Shown here: positions 58,168-64,000 of the stretch, piece by piece
Numbering within the stretch: the stretch's first letter is position 1
How the letters are laid out: each line of letters begins with the position of its first letter
Source of the DNA: Amycolatopsis sp. DSM 110486
GTDB lineage: Bacteria; Actinomycetota; Actinomycetes; Mycobacteriales; Pseudonocardiaceae
DNA: 64,000 bases
Direction: 5' to 3'
Assembly (NCBI RefSeq): GCF_019468465.1
Contig: NZ_CP080519.1
Location: 10,347,001-10,411,000 of the forward strand
The notes under the pieces: generated by a model
What the model saw: only the letters and a program-made list of their open reading frames with translations
Databases searched by the model: none
Told to the model about the DNA's origin: nothing
Program-made: the position numbers and the translations under genes

Positions 58168-59124
58168 GTGGGTGATAGTCGGCTCGTGACCCAGGTGCTC
58201 CCCGTTCTCCCGCAGACGGCCCCGCCAGACCCCGAGCCCGCCGCCGGCCGGGTGCTCTACCGCGACGCCGTGGTCGCGCCCCTGCTCGGCTACCGGCCGC
58301 TGCTGCTCGACCTCGCCGTGCCGGCCGGTCCGCCGCCGCCCACCGGGTGGCCGGTGGTCGTGTTCGTGCACGGCGGCGCGTTCGCCGTGGGTTCGCCCAA
58401 GCACGCGCCGCTCGGCCGGTACCTCGCGGAGCGCCTGCCCGCGGCCGGGTTCGCCGTGGGCTTAGTCCACTTCAGACACAGCCGCGAAGCGGTGTACCCG
58501 GCACAGCTGCACGACGTGAAGGCCGCGGTGCGCTGGCTGCGTCAACACCACACGACGCTGGCGCTGGACCCGGAGCGGTTCGCCGCGTGGGGCCACGCCG
58601 CGGGCGGGCACCTCGCGGTGATGCTCGCCGTGACCGGCGGCCGGCCGGAGCTGGAAGGCGACATCGGCGTGCTCGGCCCGGACAGCCGCGTGCAGGCGGC
58701 CGTGGCGTGGAGCCCGCCGTCGGACTTCACGCGGCTGCCGCCGCCTCCGCCAAGCTCACCGTTCCACGCCACCGGGGAAGACCCGCACGCGTGGCTTCTC
58801 GGCGGCGCGCCCGCGCAGCACCCGGCGCTCGCCGCCGCGGCCAGCCCGCTCACGCACGTGAGCGAGTCGGCCGCGCCGCTGCTGGTCGTGCACGGCACCG
58901 CCGACGACGTCGTGCCCATCACCCAGAGCGAAACCCTCGTCGCCACGTACTGGCAGGCAGGCGCCGATGCCGAGTTCAGGTGGCTCGAGGACGCCGGCCA
59001 CATCTACGGTCTCGGTACCCGCGAAACCATGACCACCGCGGGCATCGACTTCCTCCGCGAACAGCTCGGCGCTCCGAGCCCGAGGACCCGGAGCGCCGAA
59101 CACCACAGCGTCCAACAGAACTGA
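58168..59124 (+). CDS. Alpha/beta hydrolase with the nucleophile serine replaced by alanine
   Basis: The 318-residue protein resembles BD-FAE-type carboxylesterases, with the oxyanion motif VVVFVHGGAFAVGSPKHAP, an Asp region (GTADDVVPITQSET) and the final His in DAGHIYGL. At the place where the family has GHSAGGHLA it has WGHAAGGHLAV, so the nucleophile position is alanine (A144, codon GCC at 58597-58599, one base from TCC). Asp and His seem intact. Catalysis by the normal mechanism would therefore be impossible. GTG at 58168 is used; GTG at 58186 is another candidate. It converges on the SDR gene three bases away. No signal peptide. Confidence 0.82.
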   Translation: MGDSRLVTQVLPVLPQTAPPDPEPAAGRVLYRDAVVAPLLGYRPLLLDLAVPAGPPPPTGWPVVVFVHGGAFAVGSPKHAPLGRYLAERLPAAGFAVGLVHFRHSREAVYPAQLHDVKAAVRWLRQHHTTLALDPERFAAWGHAAGGHLAVMLAVTGGRPELEGDIGVLGPDSRVQAAVAWSPPSDFTRLPPPPPSSPFHATGEDPHAWLLGGAPAQHPALAAAASPLTHVSESAAPLLVVHGTADDVVPITQSETLVATYWQAGADAEFRWLEDAGHIYGLGTRETMTTAGIDFLREQLGAPSPRTRSAEHHSVQQN

Positions 59125-59127
59125 GAC

Positions 59128-59889
59128 CTACAGCTGCACACCCCGGGTGAGAGCGCCGTCGGCCACCAGGTTGGTGCCGGTGATGAACGACGCCAGCGGG
59201 CTGGCCAGCACGGTCACCGCGTAGGCGATCTCCTCCGGCGTGCCCATGCGGCCCATCGGGTTGAGACCCAGTGCCTGGTTGAACAGCTCCGGGTTGCCGC
59301 TCTCGGTGCTGTGCCAGATGCCGCCCTCGAAGTAGGTGTTGCCGGGCGACACCGTGTTGGCGCGGATGCCCTTCGGCGCCAGCTGCAGCGCCAGGCCCTG
59401 GATGTAGTGCACGACGGCGGCCTTCATCGTCCCGTACGCGGGGGCGGCGAAGTCGATCTCGCGGCCCGAGACGCTCGAGATGGCGATGATCGAGCCGGCC
59501 TCGCTGCGTTCCAGGTGCGGCAGCGCGGTCTCGGCGACGCGCACCGTGTGCATGAGGTCGACCTCGAAGCTGGAGCGCCAGTTCTCCTCGGTCGGGCCGA
59601 TGGCCAGGGCGCTGACGTTCGCCACGACGATGTCGAGGCCGTTCAGGTCGGCCGCGGCACGCTCGACCCACGCGGTCAGCGCCGCGCCGTCGGCGACGTC
59701 CACGGCCTCGCCCGACACCGTCGCGCCGGCGTCGCGGAACTCCTTCTCGGTGGCGCGCACCTCGGATTCGGTACGCGCGCAGAACGCCACCGCGGCGCCC
59801 TCACCCGCGAGCGAGGCGACGACCGCGCGCCCGATCCCCTTGGTACCGCCGGTCACCAGGGCTTTGCGCCCGGCCAGCCGCAGATCCAT
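59128..59889 (-). CDS. Short-chain dehydrogenase/reductase
   Basis: The 253-residue SDR has the NAD(P) motif VTGGTKGIGRAVVASLAGEG, the NVSAL segment, the catalytic S in ISSVSGREIDFAAPAYGTMKA and the Y-x-x-x-K pair in that same stretch. Its C-terminal end VADGALTRGVQL is typical of classical 3-oxoacyl-ACP reductase-like SDRs. Substrate unknown. ATG at 59889 has AGGAGGAAAA upstream. It is 11 bp downstream of the acetamidase/formamidase gene on the same strand and so probably in its operon. Confidence 0.92.
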   Translation of the reverse strand: MDLRLAGRKALVTGGTKGIGRAVVASLAGEGAAVAFCARTESEVRATEKEFRDAGATVSGEAVDVADGAALTAWVERAAADLNGLDIVVANVSALAIGPTEENWRSSFEVDLMHTVRVAETALPHLERSEAGSIIAISSVSGREIDFAAPAYGTMKAAVVHYIQGLALQLAPKGIRANTVSPGNTYFEGGIWHSTESGNPELFNQALGLNPMGRMGTPEEIAYAVTVLASPLASFITGTNLVADGALTRGVQL

Positions 59890-59900
59890 GCGTTTTCCTC

Positions 59901-60899
59901 CTAGAGCTTCGCGGCCTGCTCGCGCAGGTACCGGTGCATTCCGCCGTACGCCTCGCCCGTGGGCAGCAAGCGCTTGGCGATCTTGGTGACGGCGCTGTAG
60001 TTCGCGTCGACGACGTTGGCCAGCGGGGCCTGGCTGATCTGCGTGAGCAGCTGGTAGGCGTCGAGCGGGTCGAGCCCGTAGAGCTCGCCGAGCCAGCCGA
60101 TCATGCCGTGCTGGCTCGAGCGCCATGCGTCTTCCAGCGGGCGTGAGGAAGCGACCACCACGTAGTTCTCGTCCTGCTCGATGCGCGGCCACACCGGCGC
60201 ACCGCCCTTGATCAGCTCGACGATCAGCGTCACGTTCATGGCGCCTTCCACGGCCGTGCCACAGGCCTCGCCCTCGCCCTGGCGGTAGTGCCCGTCGCCG
60301 ACCGAGAACAGCGCGCCCGGCACGTTCACGCCGAGGTAACAGGTCGCGCCCGCCTTCATCTCGGGCGTGTCCATGTTGCCGCCGAACATGTCCGGCACCA
60401 GCGACGTGCGCACCTCACGCCCGGCCGGGGCGACGCCGACCGTGCCGAGCATCGGTTCCACCGGCAGGTCCACGCGGAAGTCGCCGCGCAGTGCCTCGAA
60501 CACCACGATCTGCTTCTCGCGGTCGAGCTGGTAGATCCAGGTCAGCTCCGGCAGCGGTTCATGCAGCATCGCGGTGCGGTCGGTGGCGGTGAGGCCGCCG
60601 AAGAACGGGATGGTCGCCGACGCGGCCCAGTCGCGCGCCGGTTCCAGGTCCACGAAGTGCAGCGCGAGTGTGTCACCGGGTTCCGCGCCGTCCACAAAGA
60701 ACGGTCCCGTCTGCGGGTTGACCTCCCGCATGTCGAGTTTTTCACTCGGTTTGTCCGACGCGCTCTGCAGCCGGCCGCTGAACGCGTCCTCGGTCCAGAG
60801 TTTCAACACCGTGCCGGGCTTCACCGTCCGGATGGGGGCGACCCCGCCAAAGGTCCAGGCGTATTGCTCGCGCTCGGGGGTGAACTCGACGATCTCCAC
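59901..60899 (-). CDS. Acetamidase/formamidase family protein
   Basis: The 332-residue protein has the AmdA/FmdA hallmarks PGDTLALHFVDLEPARDWAA, the glycine-rich FGGNMDTPEMKAGATCYLGV and GDGHYRQGEGEACGTAVEGA, with the metal-binding His and Asp residues. It probably hydrolyses formamide or another short amide to ammonia and the acid. It is about 70 residues shorter than Methylophilus FmdA and belongs to the shorter AmdA-type branch. GTG at 60899 has GAGGAGCC upstream. It is divergent from the formaldehyde dehydrogenase gene, with a 7-bp inverted repeat between the two. Confidence 0.9.
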   Translation of the reverse strand: MEIVEFTPEREQYAWTFGGVAPIRTVKPGTVLKLWTEDAFSGRLQSASDKPSEKLDMREVNPQTGPFFVDGAEPGDTLALHFVDLEPARDWAASATIPFFGGLTATDRTAMLHEPLPELTWIYQLDREKQIVVFEALRGDFRVDLPVEPMLGTVGVAPAGREVRTSLVPDMFGGNMDTPEMKAGATCYLGVNVPGALFSVGDGHYRQGEGEACGTAVEGAMNVTLIVELIKGGAPVWPRIEQDENYVVVASSRPLEDAWRSSQHGMIGWLGELYGLDPLDAYQLLTQISQAPLANVVDANYSAVTKIAKRLLPTGEAYGGMHRYLREQAAKL

Positions 60900-60952
60900 A
60901 CTGGCTCCTCATGCCGAAGGCTGCACACGACCGGCCCCCCGCCGCCGTCGAT

Positions 60953-60980
60953 CTTGCCCACCCGCGGGGCCACGGGCAAG
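60953..60980. promoter_or_regulatory. Inverted repeat between divergent formamidase and fdhA genes
   Basis: CTTGCCC at 60953-60959 and GGGCAAG at 60974-60980 form a perfect 7-bp inverted repeat with a 14-base spacer. It lies about 54 bp before the formamidase gene and 112 bp before fdhA, so a single regulator could control both. No regulator gene is adjacent. Confidence 0.45.
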
Positions 60981-61091
60981 TCAGCACGCCGGTGTCCGGG
61001 ACAGGGTTAGCATGGAATGCCTGACGTGACGGGGGAACCCCACGACGCGCCACCTGTTCACCGACGAACGAGGAAAGGCGGCAAGAAGCTC

Positions 61092-62306
61092 ATGGCAGGC
61101 AACAAAGCGGTCACTTATGTGGGCCCGGGCAAGGTCGAGATCGACACGATCGAGTACCCCGGCTTCGTACTCAAGGACGGTCCGGGTGTGAACCCGGCGA
61201 ACGTGGGTCGCGAGACCCCTCATGGCGTGATCCTGAAAAACGTCGCGACCAACATCTGTGGTTCCGACCAGCACATGGTCCGTGGCCGCACGACGGCACC
61301 GCAGGGACTGGTACTGGGTCACGAGATCACCGGAGAGGTGATCGAGACCGGCCGTGACGTGGAGTTCATCAAGGTGGGCGACCTGGTTTCGGTGCCCTTC
61401 AACATCGCGTGCGGACGCTGCCGCAACTGCAAGGAGGGCAAGACGGGGATCTGCCTGAACGTGAACCCGGACCGGCCGGGTTCGGCCTACGGCTACGTCG
61501 ACATGGGCGGCTGGGTCGGCGGCCAGGCGGAGTACGTGATGGTTCCTTACGCCGACTGGAACCTGTTGAAATTCCCGGACCGCGACCAGGCGATGGAGAA
61601 GATCCTCGACCTCACGATGCTCTCGGACATCTTCCCGACCGGCTTCCACGGCTGCGTCACGGCGGGTGTCACGGTGGGGTCGACGGTCTACGTGGCGGGA
61701 GCCGGCCCGGTGGGGCTGGCCGCGGCCGCGTCGGCGCAGCTGCTCGGCGCCGCGGTGGTGATCGTGGGTGACCTCAACGCCGAACGGCTCGCGCAGGCCC
61801 GCAGCTTCGGCTGCGAGACCATCGACGTGTCGAAGGGCGACCCGAAGGACCAGCTCGCCGCCATCGTGGGTGAGCCGGAGGTCGACTGCGCGGTCGACGC
61901 CGTCGGGTTCGAGGCGCGCGGGCACGGCAAGGAGTCGGCGACCGAACACCCGGCGACGGTGCTGAACTCGCTGATGGACCTCACGCGTGCGGGCGGGGCG
62001 CTGGGCATTCCCGGCCTGTACGTGACGGGGGATCCCGGGGCCGGCGACGAGGCGGCGCGCCAGGGCTCGCTGTCGATCCGGATCGGGCTGGGCTGGGCGA
62101 AGTCGCATTCGTTCACCACGGGCCAGTGCCCGGTGATGAAGTACCACCGGAAGCTGATGATGGCGATCCTGAACGACCGCGTGCAGATCGCAAAGGCTGT
62201 GAACGCGACGCCGATCAGCATCGGCGACGCGCCTCGCGGCTACCACGAGTTCGACCAGGGCGCGGCACGCAAGTACGTGCTGGACCCGCACGGTCTGCTC
62301 AACTGA
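61092..62306 (+). CDS. fdhA: Glutathione-independent formaldehyde dehydrogenase
   Basis: The 404-residue zinc enzyme closely resembles Pseudomonas putida FdhA. It has MAGNKAVTYVGPGKVEIDTI, the catalytic zinc segment NICGSDQHMVRGRTTAPQGL with VLGHEITG, the structural zinc cysteines CGRCRNCKEGKTGIC, the NAD motif VAGAGPVGLAAAASAQLLGA and the extra loops of this subfamily. It oxidises formaldehyde to formate with bound NAD. ATG at 61092 is chosen because it matches the known N-terminus; the frame is open 25 codons upstream. GAGGAAAGG lies 15-20 bases before it. The neighbours are a formamidase, which also gives formate, and a MerR gene. Confidence 0.92.
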   Translation: MAGNKAVTYVGPGKVEIDTIEYPGFVLKDGPGVNPANVGRETPHGVILKNVATNICGSDQHMVRGRTTAPQGLVLGHEITGEVIETGRDVEFIKVGDLVSVPFNIACGRCRNCKEGKTGICLNVNPDRPGSAYGYVDMGGWVGGQAEYVMVPYADWNLLKFPDRDQAMEKILDLTMLSDIFPTGFHGCVTAGVTVGSTVYVAGAGPVGLAAAASAQLLGAAVVIVGDLNAERLAQARSFGCETIDVSKGDPKDQLAAIVGEPEVDCAVDAVGFEARGHGKESATEHPATVLNSLMDLTRAGGALGIPGLYVTGDPGAGDEAARQGSLSIRIGLGWAKSHSFTTGQCPVMKYHRKLMMAILNDRVQIAKAVNATPISIGDAPRGYHEFDQGAARKYVLDPHGLLN

Positions 62307-62313
62307 GCACCAT

Positions 62314-62347
62314 CCGGTGGGGTGGCGTCGCGGCGCCGCTCCACCGG
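62314..62347. terminator. Hairpin between convergent fdhA and MerR genes
   Basis: Positions 62314-62327 pair with 62334-62347 as a 14-bp stem with two G-U pairs and a six-base loop. It lies eight bases after the fdhA stop and seven bases from the MerR stop, so it can end both transcripts. No T-tract is present. Confidence 0.65.
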
Positions 62348-62353
62348 CTCGGC

Positions 62354-62755
62354 TCAGACTTTTGCCAGGTTTTCGGTCTGATCCAGCGGCGTCTGGTCGA
62401 CCGCGGCACCGTAGAAGGCGATCTTCATCCGGATGTGCTCCTGGTGCCCGCGCAGCCGGTCGATCTGCTCGGCCACGCGCGTCTCGTGATCCTGCAGCAC
62501 GGCGAGGCGTTCGGCCTGGGTGTCGTCGCCCTCGCGCAGCAACTCCACGTAACGCAGCATCTGCGCAATCGGCATCTCGGTGTCGCGCAGGCAGCGCAGC
62601 AGGTGCAGGAACCGCAGGTCGTCCTCGGTGAAGCGGCGGCGCCCGCCCGCGGTGCGGTGGACGTCGCGCAGCAGGCCGATGCGTTCGTAGTAGCGGAGCG
62701 TGTCGATGCTGAAGCCGGTCCGGGCGGTCACTTCGGAGGGTGAGTAGGAATCCAC
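62354..62755 (-). CDS. MerR-family regulator
   Basis: The 133-residue protein has the MerR winged helix (YSPSEVTARTGFSIDTLRYY then ERIGLLRDVHRTAGGRRRFT) and a long dimerisation helix (about 75-110). It lacks the cysteines of metal sensors, so it is more like the small-molecule or redox-independent MerR proteins next to aldo/keto reductases. GTG at 62755 is the start. It is divergent from the aldo/keto reductase gene, and two dyads in the gap are of the type MerR proteins bind. It is convergent with fdhA. Confidence 0.92.
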   Translation of the reverse strand: MDSYSPSEVTARTGFSIDTLRYYERIGLLRDVHRTAGGRRRFTEDDLRFLHLLRCLRDTEMPIAQMLRYVELLREGDDTQAERLAVLQDHETRVAEQIDRLRGHQEHIRMKIAFYGAAVDQTPLDQTENLAKV

Positions 62756-62769
62756 CCGTCCAGACTCCC

Positions 62770-62789
62770 ACCTGGAGCGCGCTCCAGGT
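62770..62789 (-). promoter_or_regulatory. Perfect 20-bp MerR-type dyad at the MerR gene promoter
   Basis: ACCTGGAGCGCGCTCCAGGT is a perfect palindrome of the form MerR proteins bind. On the minus strand it follows TTGACC so that the dyad sits in a 19-base spacer before GAGTCT, the overlong spacing typical of MerR-activated promoters. It lies 15 bp before the MerR start codon and would give autoregulation. Confidence 0.7.
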
Positions 62790-62811
62790 CAAGCTCCGGG
62801 TTCGGGACTTG

Positions 62812-62831
62812 ACCCGGACCTCGGTCCGGGT
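62812..62831 (+). promoter_or_regulatory. MerR-type dyad at the aldo/keto reductase promoter
   Basis: ACCCGGACC-TC-GGTCCGGGT is a 9-2-9 dyad that overlaps TTGACC on the plus strand and has TTCGCT 19 bases later, again the spacing of MerR-type promoters. It resembles the dyad at 62770-62789 at seven of nine half-site positions. It lies 15 bp before the reductase start codon. Confidence 0.65.
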
Positions 62832-62845
62832 TGTTCGCTCGGGGC

Positions 62846-63832
62846 ATGACTGGTTTGGACGACTACCGGCCCCTGGGCCGTTCCGGGCTGCGGGTCTCGC
62901 CGCTGGCCCTGGGTGCGATGACGTTCGGCCCGAGCGGCCTCTCCTCCGACGACGCGACCTCGCGCGAGGTGTTCCGCACCTACGTCGGCGCCGGTGGCAA
63001 CTACGTCGACACGGCCGACAACTACAGCGACGGGCGCAGCGAGGAGCTCGTCGGCGAGTTTCTACGCGAGGTGCCCGACCGCGACGAGCTGGTGCTGGCC
63101 ACGAAGTACTCGGGCCCGCGGTTCGTCGACGGCGAGCCGGTGCGCGACGTCCTGGGGCGCAGCAACGGGCGCAAGAACATGATCGCGTCGCTGGAGCGGT
63201 CACTGCGGCGCCTGGGCGTGGACCACGTGGACCTGTACTGGCTGCACGTGTGGGACGGGTTCACCCCGGCCGAGGAGGTCGTGGCGGCTTTTGCCGATCT
63301 CATGGGCGCGGGCAAGGTGCGCGCGGTGGGGCTGAGCGATGTGCCCGCCTGGTACGCCACGAAGGCCGCGATGCTCGGCGGACCACCGATCACGGCGATG
63401 CAGCTGGAGTACTCGCTGGTGGAGCGCACGATCGAGACCGAGCACCTCCCGCTCGCCGCGGAGTTCGGCATCGCGGTACAGCCCTGGAGCGCGCTGGCCG
63501 GCGGCTTCCTCACCGGCAAGTACTCTCGCGACGGCGCCGGGTCCGGCCGGCTCGACGGCACGAAGCACTCCGAACGGCGCTGGGCGGTGCTCGACGCCGT
63601 CCGTGAGGTCGCCGCAGAGACCGGCCAGACGCCGGCGCAGGTCGCGATGCACTGGGTGCTGCGGCGGCCCGGAATCGCGGGCACCCTCGTCGGGGCGCGC
63701 TCGGCGCGGCAGCTCACGGACACGCTCGGAGCGCTGGCGCTGGACCTGCCCGCCGCGGTGCTCGACCGGCTCACGGAGGTGAGCGCGCCCGAGCTGCCGT
63801 TCCCGCACAACATCCTCGCCCGGTTTTCGTAA
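62846..63832 (+). CDS. Aldo/keto reductase
   Basis: The 328-residue NADPH-dependent TIM-barrel enzyme has the AKR motifs LGRSGLRVSPLALGAMTFGP, DTADNYSDGRSEELVGEFLR with catalytic Asp and Tyr, the Lys in LVLATKYSGPR and the His in VDLYWLHVWDGFTPAEEVVA. It is close to the YajO/aldo-keto reductase 11-13 type found next to MerR regulators. It reduces carbonyls; substrate unknown. ATG at 62846 has only a weak GGGG upstream. Expression is probably activated by the divergent MerR protein through the dyad at 62812-62831. Confidence 0.93.
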   Translation: MTGLDDYRPLGRSGLRVSPLALGAMTFGPSGLSSDDATSREVFRTYVGAGGNYVDTADNYSDGRSEELVGEFLREVPDRDELVLATKYSGPRFVDGEPVRDVLGRSNGRKNMIASLERSLRRLGVDHVDLYWLHVWDGFTPAEEVVAAFADLMGAGKVRAVGLSDVPAWYATKAAMLGGPPITAMQLEYSLVERTIETEHLPLAAEFGIAVQPWSALAGGFLTGKYSRDGAGSGRLDGTKHSERRWAVLDAVREVAAETGQTPAQVAMHWVLRRPGIAGTLVGARSARQLTDTLGALALDLPAAVLDRLTEVSAPELPFPHNILARFS

Positions 63833-63839
63833 GGGCCGA

Positions 63840-64000
63840 TCAGCCCTCGCCGCCGATCCGGTCCACTGTGGACGCCGGGCCGAACTCCGATTCGAAGCGG
63901 GCCAGGAGATCGGCCAGCAGTGTGTTGAGGGCCGTCAGGCGGTCGGGTTCGAGTGCGCCCGCGAAGAGGCCGCGTTCGTCGTCGGTGCGCTGCTTCGTGG
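63840..64000 (-). CDS. C-terminus of a regulator, possibly MarR-like, cut by window edge
   Basis: Only the last 53 codons are visible, reading TKQRTDDERGLFAGALEPDR and LTALNTLLADLLARFESEFG to the stop at 63840. The helical end with ADLLARFESEFG resembles MarR-type C-terminal dimerisation helices, but the helix-turn-helix is outside the window. It ends seven bases after the aldo/keto reductase stop on the opposite strand. Confidence 0.4.
   Translation of the reverse strand, partial: TKQRTDDERGLFAGALEPDRLTALNTLLADLLARFESEFGPASTVDRIGGEG

Overview
The window is a chromosomal stretch of a high-GC actinomycete. Strong G/C bias at third codon positions, GTG starts, many start/stop overlaps (ATGA, GTGA), an Acg/DevSR-type cluster, an ECF41-type sigma factor and a class F sortase suggest Amycolatopsis or another member of the Pseudonocardiaceae; no rRNA or other taxonomic marker is present. 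I found no rRNA, tRNA, CRISPR array, prophage or intact insertion sequence. The region reads as metabolic and regulatory accessory genome: about 60 genes in short operons, most with their own regulator.

Layout. 0-4.6 kb: a DUF4389 membrane protein (cut by the edge) and a DevS/DevR-like two-component pair flanking an Acg-like nitroreductase, then a STAS protein. 4.6-6 kb: small hypothetical genes, including a 27-codon ORF coupled to a 60-residue protein. 6-7.6 kb: an overlapping operon of two O6-alkylguanine alkyltransferases with a sigma factor between them. 7.7-10 kb: amidase and XRE regulator. 10-18.4 kb: a catabolic cluster with LLM monooxygenase, aldehyde dehydrogenase, AraC regulator, flavin reductase, CoA-transferase, HMG-CoA-lyase-like enzyme and RibBA. 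Direct repeats spaced exactly 21 bp at three promoters suggest that the AraC protein controls it. 18.4-22.8 kb: exported peptidase, second LLM enzyme, LysR and EamA exporter. 22.8-29.9 kb: TctCAB tricarboxylate uptake with MmgE/PrpD, IclR, a VOC enzyme and a split chromate transporter. 29.9-32.3 kb: a second NarL-type response regulator and a histidine kinase gene with two apparent single-base deletions.

32.6-46.1 kb: acetate-type transporter, RraA-like protein, Tat-exported beta-helix protein, MGT glycosyltransferase, proline iminopeptidase-like hydrolase, a class F sortase with a likely partner, two CrcB fluoride channel subunits, enoyl-CoA isomerase/hydratase, TetR, a CBM48 protein, a QueG-like iron-sulfur protein and a secreted alginate-lyase-like protein. 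46.3-49.3 kb: a large LuxR-type ATPase regulator with an N-terminal zinc motif, then an in-frame chimera of an alcohol dehydrogenase N-terminus and the back half of an ECF41 sigma factor. 49.4-57.7 kb: a sugar module (IlvD/Edd dehydratase, ABC importer, LacI regulator, GH3 glycosidase) with a LacI-type operator between the divergent arms. 57.8-64 kb: YggT protein, an alpha/beta hydrolase whose nucleophile serine is alanine, SDR, acetamidase/formamidase, FdhA formaldehyde dehydrogenase, MerR and aldo/keto reductase with two MerR-type dyads, and the C-terminus of a possible MarR-like gene.

The best leads are the AraC/flavin catabolic regulon (10.1-18.4 kb), the ADH-ECF41 fusion under an ECF41-type promoter (48.5 kb), the alkyltransferase-sigma-alkyltransferase operon (6-7.6 kb), and the sortase F pair (39.2-40.9 kb). 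Functions are read from motifs and family knowledge; no database search was run.
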